Below, in pieces: positions 56,001 through 63,777 of a DNA stretch of 64,000 bases. The notes under the pieces are model-generated. The model saw only the letters and a list, made by a program, of their open reading frames with translations. It did not search any database and was not told the DNA's origin. Made by a program: the position numbers and the translations under genes. The DNA is from Apoda limacodes (Eukaryota > Arthropoda > Insecta > Lepidoptera > Limacodidae), in NCBI GenBank assembly GCA_946406115.1, contig OX291544.1:18555521-18619520 (forward strand), given 5' to 3'. Within the stretch, counting starts at the first letter, position 1; every line of letters starts with the position of its first letter.

Positions 56001-59000
56001 ATCCAATAACCATTTTAATATTGTATGCATCTGATATTAGACATTTTGACAGCGGAAGAAAAAGCTGATTTTGACGTTTTAATTTAAGGGTTCCGTAACC
56101 ATAACCGAATCTTATATATAGTCACAGCTTTGTCATATCTTTGCGTCCTTCTGTTTGTTAAATATTAGGGTTCCGTAACGGCATAAACGGATTCCGTCAT
56201 GTCCATCTGATTTTCCATTTCTCAATTATATACCTAACGGTAGCCATTATTTAGTTTTGTCATATCTGTCCGTCTGCCTTTAATAAGTAGTACATTCAAA
56301 TCAGGTGAATCAGGGCTGTAGCTGGAGTTGAATCTAATTTTTCTATCTTTCATTATTTTACCTGCAAGAGCTCACAAGAGCGTGAGTAATTAAGGTAGAA
56401 GGTAATTGGGTGGGATCGCGAGAAAACAAGAGCAAAATGGTATTAATTTATAGTACGGGAAAACAATTTATATATATTATACCTTAGTTTATGGTACTTT
56501 TAAGGCATTACCCCCTTAGCTACGGCCGTGGGTGAAATTGTACTAAAGTCTGGAAATAAGACTAAACCCTAAATTTGGTAATCGGCGTAAGATTCTTACG
56601 GCAATTCCTCAATCACTCTTCCTCTCTCTCTCTCTGTCTCTGTCTCAAAAATAACAAATAATATAATCTCCATTACGTTATTAAACTAATAGAATCGCCT
56701 CGCGATATTGGTGCTCCATACAATCTGTAAACCCCTTCACCCCTATAACGCACGCCTACATCGTAACAGCTAAATGTGTACCAAATTTCAGCTTGATTCG
56801 TCCAGTGGTTGGAGCTGTGCGTTGATAGATCAGTCAGTCAGTCAGTAACGTTTGCCTTTTATATATACAGATTAAAAATCGTTACAATCATATTCAATTA
56901 GTTTGCTTTTTATTCGCACACCATAAAAAGTAAGAATTTTTATACGGAACATATTGTAAATCTCAATTTTATTTATTCGTAAATAATCACAGTAGATAGA
57001 AGCGCAAAACGAGAGGCACGTAACGGCATAGGAATAAAAATAGGCTAGAAGTGATAGTTATGTACTTTTTGTTTGTGATTGCACTCATGCTGTCAAAATA
57101 AGTAATCGATACGGAAAACTTTGTCAAATACGGTAACAGCGGGCGGTCATGTCATAGAGTTGTCAGATGGTTGAACCAATAATACTTTTTAATTTTGTTT
57201 TAACGTATTCAATATAATGCCTAATAATACCAGTGTTATAAATGATAAGATAATTAAAAAGAATAGGTGTTTGAGATATTTTGATATGTATATAATATTC
57301 TCTTCATTTATAATATACTTATACTAGCTGACCGGGGAAACGTTGTCTGCCGACTTCAGCGCCATCTGCCGGGCTGATTTGTGAATCTAAACCATCCAGA
57401 GCGCCACCCAAACGCATACAAAATAAATCATTCAAATCGGTCCAGCCGTTTAGAAGGAGTACAGAATTTATAACAAATTATGTTCCCGCTACTAGTTGAT
57501 AAGGAGTTATAAATTAAAAATAGAAAAACGAGAGGTGTGGCCGACTAATTTTTTAAAAACAGATATCTTAAAACAAATACAGTCATGTTATTTTTGTCCA
57601 GTCTGACACTTGCAATAAGACAGAGGAATCGATTTTAAAAACGAGCAAAAAATTGCACATTCATTTAGGGCGAAGCCTTAAGAACGTCATTCACCTCTCT
57701 GGCCTGATTATCAGGTAAAATCCTATGAGTTGGGATGGAACGTGCCAAATGTATCGTGTCGTATCGCAACACAACCAGAGGCAGCTCATCCTGAGGAGCG
57801 CTGGTGCGACCCCCAATTGTCCGGTTTTTCTAATTTGTGGTGGTGGCTAACAAAATATATTTTTCTATATCACTAAGGTGGCAGCTTGCGGTTCGCCTGA
57901 TGGTAAGCGGTTACCGCAGCCTATGGACGCTTGTAACACCTGGGGCATCACTGGCGCGTTGCCGACCCTTCAAAAATCTAAATATTTACCATTACCATAC
58001 TTTAGTTATTAGAGAAAACCTTGGCAGGGAGCTCATTCCACAACCTAAGGTTAACGGGCTAAATTATCCTCGAGCCGCAATCTAAAAAAAAAAGTTACTA
58101 CGGTTAAATACGAGTACATCGCACACCTTAACTATCACTACACATACAACGAAGTTCCCCCGCCCCCTGCCACGTCTGTCTGTCTAAACGCGATAAACCT
58201 AAAAACTACGAGTCTAGTCAACAAGTGCTTTTTGTTTAACTTTTTTCAGCAGTCTCGAAAGAATATAAATGTAGAATCATTCAATTCGGAATCACGTCGA
58301 TGAAAATTACTTTTTCTTTGCGATATAAAACCAACCTTTTTTGTGGTTTCAAACAACTATTGAAGTAACAGCACCCTACACTTAGCATGACCCAACATGC
58401 TTTTGGTTTTAAAATAATTACATATTAAAAAAAATATACCCGTTGAACATGGAATCTCCTTCTTTTTTGAAGTCGATTCAAAAAAGTTTATATTTCCTAT
58501 TGCATCCATGCGAAACCGGTCCTGATCACTAGTTTTGAAGTTTTAAATAAATTGTGTGTGTGTACACCGAGATGTCGAGGATTACCTTATAAGTGAGATG
58601 TCCGTGGAGTAGGCCTACTGGGAATACCACGTAAAAAAAACGCGCCTACAGACACTACCTCATAGTTGGCGGGGAAAAGAGTTAGGAATAAATAAGTAAA
58701 GTTGTACGAATTTAACAAAAATTTTTTAAGAATATATTTACAATAAAAAAAAAAAAATAAGTTAATCATTTCGTTTTGACCGGATTCTCATGAGCATTGG
58801 CGAACCGGGTCAACTTTGGAGCGCTATAACAGCGTTTTAAATGAATGAAATTAAAAAAAATTACAAAAAAAATTTTCCTCATAAGATCAACTACAAGATT
58901 GGTCTGAGGTAATTTTTTTGTAAAATGTATCAAAAAAAGGTTATAGAGCAAAAAAGAAAATTTTTATTAAAAAATTTCTCACTTTTTTGCTTATAACTTC

Positions 59001-62000
59001 TTTAATTTTTAATTTAGGGCAAAAAGTTATATAAACATTTTTGTAGGCAAAACAATTTTCTACGAATTATGTCTTTACGATTATTTTGTAAGTCATAGTT
59101 TCGGAGATATCGCGAAAAAAGTGTTTTCACCCCTTTTTCCAAGATGGCGGCCGGATGACAAGGGTGGCGACCCCTCAAACTTGAGGTTAAGCTTCTATTG
59201 ACCCCCCACATTCTATTGACACATGTCCCAAAAATAATTGCGTCCTCTACGAATGTATACGTAGAAACGGTGCATACCTTAGGGTTATAAGACACACAAA
59301 ATCAATTTGATCGTGTGAGAGTTTGTATTACGTGTCCCTCTCTCCCCGCCCCGCAGCTTCTAGCGTGAAATGGACTAATTTTGACATTTTGATATTCGAT
59401 TTTAGTGTATTTGAAGTCGGGTTATTTATTAAAATAGAGATTATTTTGATTAAAGTTGTATAAATAACATTTATAAAATTTAGTTTTAGGTATTAAGAAG
59501 ATATTTATATGCATAAAAAAAAGATACAAAAATTGCACAAGTAATCTCAGTTGGGTTCTTTGAGTGAATTTATATATTTTACTAGCGGCCCGTCGCGACT
59601 TTGTCCGGGTTTGACCATGAATTGACCATGAAGAGAAACAACTTCTCCTTTGTTAAAACGCAACTACTTTCAAACCTTTCCTGGTTATGTATATATACAT
59701 ATTATGGTGATTTAAGTTATGCATCATCTGCTCATGCTATACTAAAATTCTATTTCAGATCCGATAAGAGGCTAAGAAAAATTGTAGCAGATAGAATAAC
59801 TGTTGTCCCCACTAAAAAAATAAAATTTGATTCCTTTAAAGATATCAAAACTGAAATAGCACCATTACAAGTGAAGTCTGAACCAAAATGGGAATTCGAA
59901 ATAGAGGTACAGAACAATGAAAGTGGTTCCAAACCAATAGAAACTATAGATGGCAAGGATATAGTAATTGCAAACACTGTGATAAAAAAAGTAGACAAAG
60001 ATTCAAAATCTAAAATTGTTTCTACTGAGACAGTAGATTTAACATCATCAACTGATGACTCAAAAAATATTGACATTAACGTAAGTATTTAGAATTCCTT
60101 TAATCTCTCAATATTATTTGGTTACTGCAAATAAGTAAATAATATACATTCACAGGCTGAGTATTTAGATGATGATGTTTTTCAAGATGATGATGATGAT
60201 GAAGATTATGTGCCACCAACAGAAAAACCAAGTACTAAATTTAAAAAACCAAAATTGGCTGAGATCAAAGTCTATAAAGAGAAAAAAACGATTGTAAGAA
60301 AAGTTAAAGTTTTGAAAAAGGACACAAAAGATAGCAATTCAAGTAAGGTCCGTGTTGATGGGTTATCAAAAGCGACAATGATTACTTGCTGTGAGTATAC
60401 CCTTAATTATCCTTGCTGTTAGTTCACAGGATTTAATATGACAAATATAGTATTCATATTTATTCTGTTTATTAAGTAAATCATTACTTTCAGATCCAAT
60501 TATGAAAAACGGCTCCAGAGGTCCACCTATTCTTCTTAAAAGGCCCAAAGATGCGACTATTCTAAAAGTTCATCCAAACTATAAATCTAAGACATACGAA
60601 GGCGCCAAAGTGATGCATAGAGAAAAACCTGTCAGGATTGTGCGAACTGTAAAACCTTTATCAAAACAGAGAGAGAAACTTGTTTGCCCCGTTTGTGGTA
60701 TACTGACTTTCACCTTAGGAAATCATATGGCAACTCACGAAGGTAATACCATGACGTTACTTGTAAATATATATGATTGCCTGAACCACTCCTCCCACAA
60801 AGAAAAAAATACAATTTAAATGTTCTCATTTTTCTAAATCATTGAAGTTAGCACGTGGTTGTCTCAATCGGTAATACTAGTTTGCTGATCAGCTGATCAC
60901 TTTAAAGTACTGTGGTATGAGATGTATTGAAACCAATCATATGCTGGCTTTTTAACAACTCTCGTAGATTTACTTCTGTAATTGGTTGGAGTTAAATTTA
61001 ATGCATATGTAACTTAATAAAATTATGTGTATATCAATTATACTAAAGGCTACATGCATTGGCTATTTATTATACTACGCCGACATTATTATTATAGTAT
61101 AAAATACTTAGTAACATAAAATTTTATGTTACATACATAAAACATTTCTGTACCAAAATCTACACGCTATATTAATCAATCCAGCTGACACATTGATAGA
61201 CCACGACTAATAAAGAAAAATATTGCAGAAAAGAAGAGGTACAATTGCACAGAATGTTCAAAGACATTTTCACAGAAAGGGAATTTGATTACACATATGA
61301 AACAGCATAGTGGGGTCAAAGACCACATCTGTGAAATCTGTGGCGCTGGGTTCTATAACCAAAAATCTTTAGCCAGGTAAAAAGATAACCATAAGCTTCG
61401 TATTCATAAGGCAACAATTATCATGCAATATGTATTGAAACGTTAACAAGAGCGCGTGACGTTGCCGCCGACGCGCATCATGTGGGATGAACCATAGACT
61501 TCAAGTTCTGTGATCTGTTCTATGGACTGTCTCACAAAAGCAACAGCCTCACAAAATTGACCATCCTTCAGAAAGAGACAAAGCTAATCCCCTAAAACGG
61601 CCCATGCGTTATTTTACATATGACGTCATTAATTTGTTGTCGACGGAAAACAACTATTGTGACACATGCCGAAACCATGGTACTATTCGGTTTCCTTTTA
61701 GTATGTATGTGCAGCGTAACGACTTATCGAGTTATGCCATATAAATGTTTTAACTATTGTAAATTTAATTGCAAGATGAGACGAAACCTGTAGCGCTTTT
61801 TGTGTGTCAACGCCATCTGTTGACACAGCACTGTAAATGATGACGCTGTCTCGTTCTAATAAAATAACAAGTTTCTAAAGGTGCTAAAAAGGTGGTTAAA
61901 ATTTTTTATGGGTCAGTGCATGTTGAGGAACACGTTGCGTGTCAATTGTTGCCTAGTGAATACATGGCTTTAAAATTTTTGATCAATATTGTAATATTAA

Positions 62001-63777
62001 ATTCATATTTATTTTGCAGGCACAATTTAATTCACAAAGGTGAAAGGCCTTTCCCTTGTAATCTGTGTAGTAAGAAATTCATAGCAGTAAGTATATTAAA
62101 GCTCTTATTTTGTTGTTAGTTTGTAATGTTGAAAGAAGAACAAGGGCGTTAAAATAAAGAATTCAGTCTGCTAGTCTCAAGTATAATTTAAAGAAATGTT
62201 TTTGAGACTGGGTAAATAAGTTGCAAGAGTAGCCATCTTATTTTTCCTTTTAATATGTTTGTTGGGTTACTGCCTACTTATTAGTTCAATCTGCAAGTAT
62301 GTAGTACAATTTTATGTACCACTAGACTCAGAGGTTTTTCTTTTAACAGATTATATGAAATATAAACAACATCTGCGGTATACTTTAAATAAATAAATAT
62401 AAATTACACACAGCGCCGTCTGGCCCCAAAGTAAGCAAAGCTTGTATTATGGGTACCAGACAACGGGTACAAATACATAATTTGTAATTGCATACATAAC
62501 ATACATAAAAACATCCAGACTCTAGACAAACACAAAGTTTATATGACATAAATGTTTGTCCGGTGCGGGAATCGAACCCACACCCTTTGCACAGCAGCTG
62601 GCCACACTACCAACTGGACTGTGAGGGAGTTTAGATAAGTAAATAAATAATTTACGAATTTGGAATTTATCTAGGAACGTATATTAAGGTGCGTTCTGTT
62701 CACTGCTTCAATGCGTTTAATGCCACAACGTAGTCAAGTTAAAAAGATAAAGATTGTGTGACACACTACAAATCTTGGCTTTGGTTGTATTATTGACATT
62801 AAACGCATAAAGTGCATAATGTTGGTCAACAAAACGCCACTTTAACTGGAGAGGTGTATGCTCTATGATTTTGTGTAAGTCTGTCTTTACGAAAATGCTT
62901 TTGTCGTAAATCTAATGTTAGCTTTAAGAAACTTAAAATTAGTATTTTTCGATAACTATGCATTGCCGCAAGAGGAGGGTAATGCCCTCGCCTCCTCTCC
63001 AACTCAAACCCCTAAAATCGTGCGACTGCATTCTAAAGATTTACCTTGTTTAGACTAGCTTCTTTTTATAGTTTTACATTATTAAACTTCGCTTTGTAAA
63101 AAGTTATAACTGCCGGGCGCTTAACAGAGAAATTAAGTACGTAATTAATTTAATTGGCAGATTACTTTTAACATGTGGTAAAGATTAATTTTTCATTATA
63201 AGCATATATTTTATTTTATTGACATGTTCACATGTCCTGACAGACAGATTTGTACATTCATTATCGTCAAGCCGAAATAGCTAAAGCTAGAAATATAAAC
63301 TGTATATACTGTATGAAAATAATGTAGAAAGATATAATAATACCCCTTTAAAAATAATAAAAAAATCGTTTAAAAAAACGTACAAGTAAAACATGCCGCG
63401 ACGTATCTCAATTCTTCAACTAACGCTCCCTGTTAAAAGTAGTAAATGGATGTATTTCAGCGTTGCGATTTGAACCGTCACCTGCGCATTCACTCCGGTT
63501 ACAAACCGTACAAATGCGACGTGTGCGCGATGTCTTTCAACGCCAAACACCAGTTACAAAACCACGAGCGCATGCACACCGGGGAGCGGCCCTACACTTG
63601 CCAGGTACTATACCTCAGCACTTTGGTTTGCAGGCGACTGCCCTCCGACGGCACATGATGATTCACACCGGACTGAAAAGGTTCAACTGTGACATTTGCA
63701 ATAAAAGCTTTACTCAAAGCCACCATCTTCAGAATCATACTTTAGTGCATACTGGCGATAAGCCGTTCTCATGTCAG
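40886..63777 (+). CDS. ZAD-type C2H2 zinc-finger protein (3' end beyond window)
   Basis: Nine spliced exons encode 512 visible residues. Residues about 8-75 form a ZAD (zinc-finger-associated) domain split over two exons, with the four cysteines as CRIC and CNKC. These domains dimerise insect zinc-finger factors. An acidic then Lys-rich linker follows (residues 76-325). Then comes a C2H2 array: an atypical short finger ([18 protein letters not shown]), [40 protein letters not shown], a broken finger, [10 protein letters not shown] and the start of FSCQ. TGERP-type linkers support DNA binding in the nucleus. This family is greatly expanded in insects, so no orthologue or target is named. The 17-kb second intron hosts the errantivirus. 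The last donor (63778) is a weak GTCTGT, and further exons are expected. Confidence 0.85.
41319..42130 (+). pseudogene. decayed pogo/Tigger-like DNA transposon in ZAD intron 1
   Basis: At 41990-42120 the plus strand encodes [20 protein letters not shown] with stops on either side, matching the N-terminal helix-turn-helix of pogo/Tigger transposases (family ..K..II..LE.G.S...LAKEFG). The 41636-41830 stretch with repeated TATTATGAC and ATATAATGAC motifs resembles pogo-type ends. The 103-codon frame at 41319-41630 may be part of the same element, but I do not recognise it. Confidence 0.5.
42658..42749 (+). CDS. ZAD gene exon 2 (residues 46-76)
   Basis: Acceptor TGCATTTTAG, donor GTAATT, phase 0 in, phase 2 out. 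Encodes [20 protein letters not shown] and [11 protein letters not shown], the second ZAD half with cysteines 3 and 4. LP.KIC..C is a family signature. Confidence 0.9.
42790..42970 (+). repeat. diverged SINE/LINE tail
   Basis: GCAACACCTGGGGCATCACT and CATTGCTGACCATTCAAAAT, then CCCATACTGTTACC, a diverged copy of the module at 2885-3010 and 57890-58050. Confidence 0.5.
43487..43740. mobile_element. MITE with about 90-bp inverted arms
   Basis: Arm 43487-43575 carries TTTTTAACAACTTGCTTTTC, AATCATATAAAAATTCAATC. Arm 43646-43740 carries GATTGAATTTTTATATGATT and GAAAAGCAAGTTGTTAAAAA. They are reverse complements with scattered mismatches. Total 254 bp, AT-rich, non-coding. Lies in ZAD intron 2. 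Confidence 0.85.
44885..46830 (-). pseudogene. decayed CR1/Jockey-like LINE with internal deletions
   Basis: Read from 46830 down on the minus strand, it shows a GC-rich 5' segment with a short ORF1 start ([20 protein letters not shown]), then at 46260 the ORF2 start ([19 protein letters not shown]). Next come endonuclease pieces (46211-45906 with [20 protein letters not shown], 45884-45681 with [20 protein letters not shown]), reverse transcriptase (45623-45333 with [20 protein letters not shown]), and the C-terminal block (45240-45000 with [20 protein letters not shown]). A full ORF2 would be about 3 kb; here it is about 1.3 kb with frameshifts, so the element is dead. It is related to the copy at 33975-34490. 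Confidence 0.8.
47467..47493. repeat. imperfect palindrome at the errantivirus insertion locus
   Basis: TGTAGCGG at the left and CCGCTACA at the right are perfect inverted copies, with a nearly symmetrical centre. It lies 50 bp outside the provirus. It begins with TG and ends with CA, so it may be an end of an older element into which the provirus inserted. Confidence 0.5.
47543..47546. repeat. target site duplication GTAC (left)
   Basis: GTAC lies directly against the left LTR and is matched by GTAC at 54481-54484 against the right LTR. Four bases is the usual duplication for Gypsy/errantivirus integrases. Confidence 0.85.
47547..47783 (-). repeat. 3' LTR of the errantivirus
   Basis: 237 bp, differing from the other LTR only at 47736. 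On the coding strand it carries CCCTATATAGTC near its start, a TCAGT initiator-like site, and GAATAAATAAG, a likely poly(A) signal. Confidence 0.97.
47784..47797 (-). other. polypurine tract
   Basis: On the minus strand AAAGCGGGGGGC lies directly before the 3' LTR, where plus-strand DNA synthesis is primed in LTR retroelements. Confidence 0.85.
47824..49677 (-). CDS. env: errantivirus envelope, baculovirus-F-like fusion protein
   Basis: A 617-codon frame. A hydrophobic N-terminus fits a signal peptide. At residues 113-116 an R-x-x-R site, as furin-type proteases cut, is followed by a hydrophobic Gly-rich segment (about 117-133) in the position of the F-type fusion peptide, then a heptad-rich helical stretch (about 140-215). 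Many N-x-S/T sites and a Cys-rich second half follow. A membrane anchor at about 548-570 leads to a 47-residue tail. The order matches baculovirus F proteins and errantivirus Env. The first codon of the frame is TTG, with no ATG before the preceding stop; env of errantiviruses is made from spliced RNA, so the start is probably supplied elsewhere. No stop or frameshift breaks it. Expression is not shown. Confidence 0.88.
   Translation of the reverse strand: MYFIVFFYFYYSTITQGKYVHPVSNNPGIYFDPVGSLKIVNDHLSVVVPIDISFIEPHLKNINGVIGTSRYVCKQSLTFDETECHNLIQPLSSRYYDILRDYESISHLTGKQRYQRSPWFGVIGTISKHLFGTMDEDDAIKYNNAIQTIENDQKEFANLMKQNILITTLTLSSFKETINKINSNQQSLDNAVENLSLAVKNLTVLSDQLWFKSKLLELMNILENCLLTLSFRVEDIISGLLFSKSITLHPSIITPKQLFLELVNNYRFLPSSNELPVPLILDNIHILMNVSEVASYYSDYKIVFVFKIPLTNPTEYNLYQNIPFPVAHQTKNPESYSVIIPSTKYVSISRDKSHYCKLNDMRHCKTISNQMFICVISNVYSTTVTPICETEIITKLLTSVPNQCETKFLHGNIEAWQPLKNNSWIYIMSKNSKVSIDCPKMSNTTEINILGSGILNIPSGCIGYCNDLKLIPKQNLKIELQPVISNFILINDSCCNYIAFKESQVKLPLLNLKSTNFDSLSKYNSVSKQITQKLDEIITKPHIVLYVNYYSSVTLFLVIILIVYIIYKTCAKTGVYRKIPIPILNRKVKQDLNIATSLEDITSDHPIPEPRIRSFET
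49815..51971 (-). CDS. pol: errantivirus pol: protease start and integrase, RT deleted
   Basis: A 718-codon frame. Residues about 25-50 hold the retroviral aspartic protease active site (LIDSGAS, Asp34). From residue about 57 the sequence is already the tail of RNase H and its connection ([13 protein letters not shown] at about 81-93). So most of the protease, all of the reverse transcriptase with its catalytic DD box, and most of RNase H are missing without loss of frame. A Ser/Pro-rich region follows, then a complete integrase: HHCC zinc site (H381, H388, C418, C421), catalytic D451, D511 and E547 with DD35E spacing, and a GPY/F module (WKGPYKIV). It starts at an ATG, but the frame is open upstream to 52061, so translation may enter by frameshift. 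Usual pol length is over 1000 residues. Confidence 0.9.
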   Translation of the reverse strand: MKLHEVTSNIKHRSLPHIILFTNLSERPLSFLIDSGASVNLIKSKSIEKMPILNKDPSSKLQRWRLKLEEYEYEIIYRKGKLNGAADALSRYPVNPIIEEVNEDLTDLDPLDISPFDDQNPGFSPLNLPTPEIPDAFQNPQPSTSRQDSMFSNQPFSLPENLPDQLSPLPENLPDTNLEQTLTPTNPLTPSDQVPNVPFSSSNSNEYTTFLKTILNKNINFNTNVKQHNENLTKSSCNIILIPTSIDLDECNPYIQEIVENIDDPNKVISCEKELNSFTKVDLNRKTYYLLFTKVHHFDKSSYKDIFDCLKAFRNEITTNTSATEIAISDFKNPFDNLSFIKIYNMLTYLFHDTNITINIYHNNIIYPSLSEIPKILKSNHDIPIAGHLGSARMFNRIREQFYWKGMRSDIENYIKKCSSCQENKALRKINRAPMQITTSSTTPFERLPLDIVGPLPESGTAKLKYIFTLQDDLTKYSAAYPIRSTTAEETMDCLIHFISLFGIPKTILTDQGTNFTADLFKNTCQFLKIKQLWSSPYHPQTQGALERSHSTLKEYLKSYVNENQDDWPKFVYTAMLSYNSAVHSTTNYTPFELLFGHKPFIPNSIYETVPDVTYPDYVKMLQHRLKFSRDKAVEHITKSKENSKSYYDNHSRPVKYEVGDYVFLKNHLRLRKALSPIWKGPYKIVKINGRNTLTLLINRRHVSHHYDEVKLARRRDT
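52071..52340. repeat. nine 30-bp tandem units between gag and pol
   Basis: The period is exactly 30 bp, giving two units per 60 bases. The core unit is CGGACATTTGAGTCCTTGGA. The unit is a multiple of three, so a 10-residue repeat is open on the minus strand ([10 protein letters not shown]) and in two plus-strand frames. The first two units (52071-52130) and the last are the most diverged. The frame on the minus strand is neither that of gag nor that of pol. Confidence 0.95.
52421..53458 (-). CDS. gag: errantivirus Gag polyprotein
   Basis: A 345-codon frame from ATG at 53458. The N-terminal half ([65 protein letters not shown]) has the capsid pattern of Gypsy-type Gag. A single zinc knuckle lies at residues 249-262 ([14 protein letters not shown]), but the position that should be His is Tyr257. 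The C-terminal third is rich in Pro, Thr, Asn and Gln. The length is somewhat short of typical errantivirus Gag. It forms the particle and packages RNA; with a poor zinc knuckle, packaging may be impaired. Confidence 0.88.
   Translation of the reverse strand: MYTKDSKTSEDNFPITALFKFIRSFDGTRDKLNAFITNCDNAYNIATSSQKPILFQYILSQLEGKAEAVCSIKELTSWAQLQELLQTQFGERKRYAHLLTDLQECRQTTNEPVNQFALRMETNLSKLLTEITLSNSNKKELPGRIAAMEDLALHTFLLGLSPRISSIVRCKDPNNLNDAINMAISEDKIQLMMHRRNLPSTSQDRFYNPTPTRRPDYTFKPTVHNTYPKPAPAITQPSQTPRNSNILFCRYCKYQGYTIESCKKREYNNNRLRTPHPPFSPQLCRPTTTNSTQYPRFSNPQQPRVFYTEGDHYFTETQTNDVLTLHPNEQDSHEHPENTNESLNE
53459..54224 (-). other. errantivirus 5' leader
   Basis: 766 bp between primer site and gag start. 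Overlapping minus-strand frames here (53693-54107) have no recognisable content and are not conserved Gag parts. It should hold packaging and splice-donor signals, none of which can be fixed by eye. Confidence 0.6.
54225..54242 (-). other. primer binding site, complementary to tRNA-Leu
   Basis: On the minus strand TGGTGGCAGCGGTGGGAT follows the 5' LTR after one base. It is the complement of the 3' end of eukaryotic tRNA-Leu(AAG) (ATCCCACCGCTGCCA plus CCA), over 18 bases. tRNA end recalled from general knowledge. Confidence 0.8.
54244..54480 (-). repeat. 5' LTR of the errantivirus
   Basis: 237 bp, same boundaries and sequence as the 3' LTR except at 54433. It would contain the provirus promoter reading toward lower coordinates, antisense to the host ZAD gene. 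Confidence 0.97.
54481..54484. repeat. target site duplication GTAC (right)
   Basis: Partner of 47543-47546, directly abutting the LTR. Confidence 0.85.
54485..54830. repeat. GC-rich flank with internal repeats, possible older element
   Basis: GAGTCGAGACACTG occurs twice (near 54608 and 54688 as GAATCGAGACACTGG), each next to GGCTGTGTGT. GCCACGCTG also recurs. Composition differs from the surrounding intron. Two overlapping minus-strand frames of about 100 codons show no known motif. Together with 47467-47542 it may be the element into which the provirus inserted. Confidence 0.4.
54831..56700. other. intron 2 of the ZAD gene, repeats only
   Basis: CATA microsatellite near 55130-55150, lepidopteran-type AGGGTTCCGTAAC blocks near 56085 and 56167, and a CT microsatellite near 56620-56645. 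No gene or exon seen. Confidence 0.45.
56765..56875 (+). repeat. retroelement 3' module with (TCAG)n
   Basis: ACCAAATTTCAGCTTGATTC, GTCCAGTGGTTGGAGCTGTG and CAGTCAGTCAGTCAGT form a common dispersed tail. Intronic. Confidence 0.4.
57322..57480 (+). repeat. dispersed repeat starting ACTAGCTGACC
   Basis: ACTAGCTGACCGGGGAAACG then GACTTCAGCGCCATCTGCCG and ATCGGTCCAGCCGTTTAGAA, a module common in lepidopteran introns. A short relative (ACTAGCGGCCCGTCGCGACT) lies at 59581. Confidence 0.45.
57870..58055 (+). repeat. SINE/LINE tail copy
   Basis: CACCGCAGCCTATGGACGCT-like block (TTACCGCAGCCTATGGACGC), AACACCTGGGGCATCACTGG and GCCGACCCTTCAAAAATC, then CTTGGCAGGGAGCTCATTCC. The best-preserved copy of the module also seen at 2885 and 42860. 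The 82-codon frame across it is fortuitous. Confidence 0.6.
58056..59758. other. rest of ZAD intron 2
   Basis: AT-rich. Minus-strand frames at 58587-59295 carry no recognisable domain. The open frame before exon 3 (59601-59758) is intron, closed off by the acceptor TATTTCAG at 59758. Confidence 0.45.
59759..60080 (+). CDS. ZAD gene exon 3 (residues 76-183)
   Basis: Acceptor TTCTATTTCAG, donor GTAAGT, phase 2 in and 0 out. Encodes [20 protein letters not shown] then an acidic and Lys-rich linker with a KSEP sumoylation-like site ([12 protein letters not shown]). No domain. Confidence 0.87.
60156..60390 (+). CDS. ZAD gene exon 4 (residues 184-262)
   Basis: Acceptor ATTCACAG, donor GTGAGT. Begins with a strongly acidic run ([20 protein letters not shown]), then Lys/Arg-rich. 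Linker between ZAD and fingers. Confidence 0.87.
60494..60742 (+). CDS. ZAD gene exon 5 (residues 262-345), first finger
   Basis: Acceptor TACTTTCAG, donor GTAATA. Ends with [20 protein letters not shown], a C2H2 finger with only nine residues between the second Cys and first His instead of twelve and no aromatic core residue at the usual place. Confidence 0.87.
61229..61376 (+). CDS. ZAD gene exon 6 (residues 345-394)
   Basis: Acceptor TATTGCAG, donor GTAAAA. Encodes [20 protein letters not shown] then [18 protein letters not shown]; the second finger's histidines are in exon 7. Confidence 0.93.
61480..61610 (-). repeat. inverted copy of the 20430/40200 repeat family
   Basis: GTTCTATGGACTGTCTCACA and CAAAATTGACCATCCTTCAG with AAAGAGACAAAGCTAA are the reverse complement of blocks in the other two copies. 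Lies in ZAD intron 6. Confidence 0.45.
62020..62086 (+). CDS. ZAD gene exon 7 (residues 394-416)
   Basis: Acceptor TATTTTGCAG, donor GTAAGT, phase 2 in, 0 out. Encodes [20 protein letters not shown] and FIA, completing one finger and opening the next. Only 67 bp. Confidence 0.92.
62553..62626 (-). repeat. tRNA-derived SINE head
   Basis: The minus strand has a perfect B box GGTTCGATTCC (62578-62568) and TTGGTAGTGTGGCCAGC upstream in the A-box position, with partly matching acceptor ends. Adjoining AT-rich sequence fits a SINE body. Lies in ZAD intron 7. Less likely a tRNA pseudogene. Confidence 0.6.
62690..62845. repeat. dispersed repeat related to 24000-24160
   Basis: TTCAATGCGTTTAATGCC and the inverse-like GACATTAAACGCATAAAG suggest partial dyad symmetry around a 60-bp centre; GGTCAACAAAACGCC is shared with the other copy. 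Confidence 0.4.
63461..63604 (+). CDS. ZAD gene exon 8 (residues 417-464)
   Basis: Acceptor ATGTATTTCAG, phase 0. Encodes [40 protein letters not shown] and GERPYTCQ, ending after the first Cys of the next finger. The donor GTACTA follows directly; see the 63605 entry. Confidence 0.9.
63605..63633 (+). other. 29-bp interruption of a zinc finger
   Basis: The segment begins GTACTA and ends TTTGCAG, so it looks like a GT-AG intron but is only 29 bp. Reading through shifts the frame to a TGA at 63657. Removing it keeps frame but deletes the second Cys and core Phe of the finger. A normal finger needs 15 bases between CAG and TTT; here there are 17. See findings. Confidence 0.6.
63634..63777 (+). 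CDS. ZAD gene exon 9 or continued exon (residues 465-512)
   Basis: Encodes [40 protein letters not shown] and GDKPFSCQ. One complete finger lies between two partial ones. The coding sense is lost after 63777 (CAG/GTCTGT), so a donor is inferred there and more fingers should lie beyond the window. Confidence 0.85.

Noticed and set aside
62553..62626. Functional tRNA gene
   Set aside because: Good B box but the cloverleaf arms do not pair cleanly and AT-rich SINE-like sequence adjoins it.
63605..63633. Ordinary intron
   Set aside because: At 29 bp it is shorter than splicing in insects normally allows, and removing it does not restore a finger.
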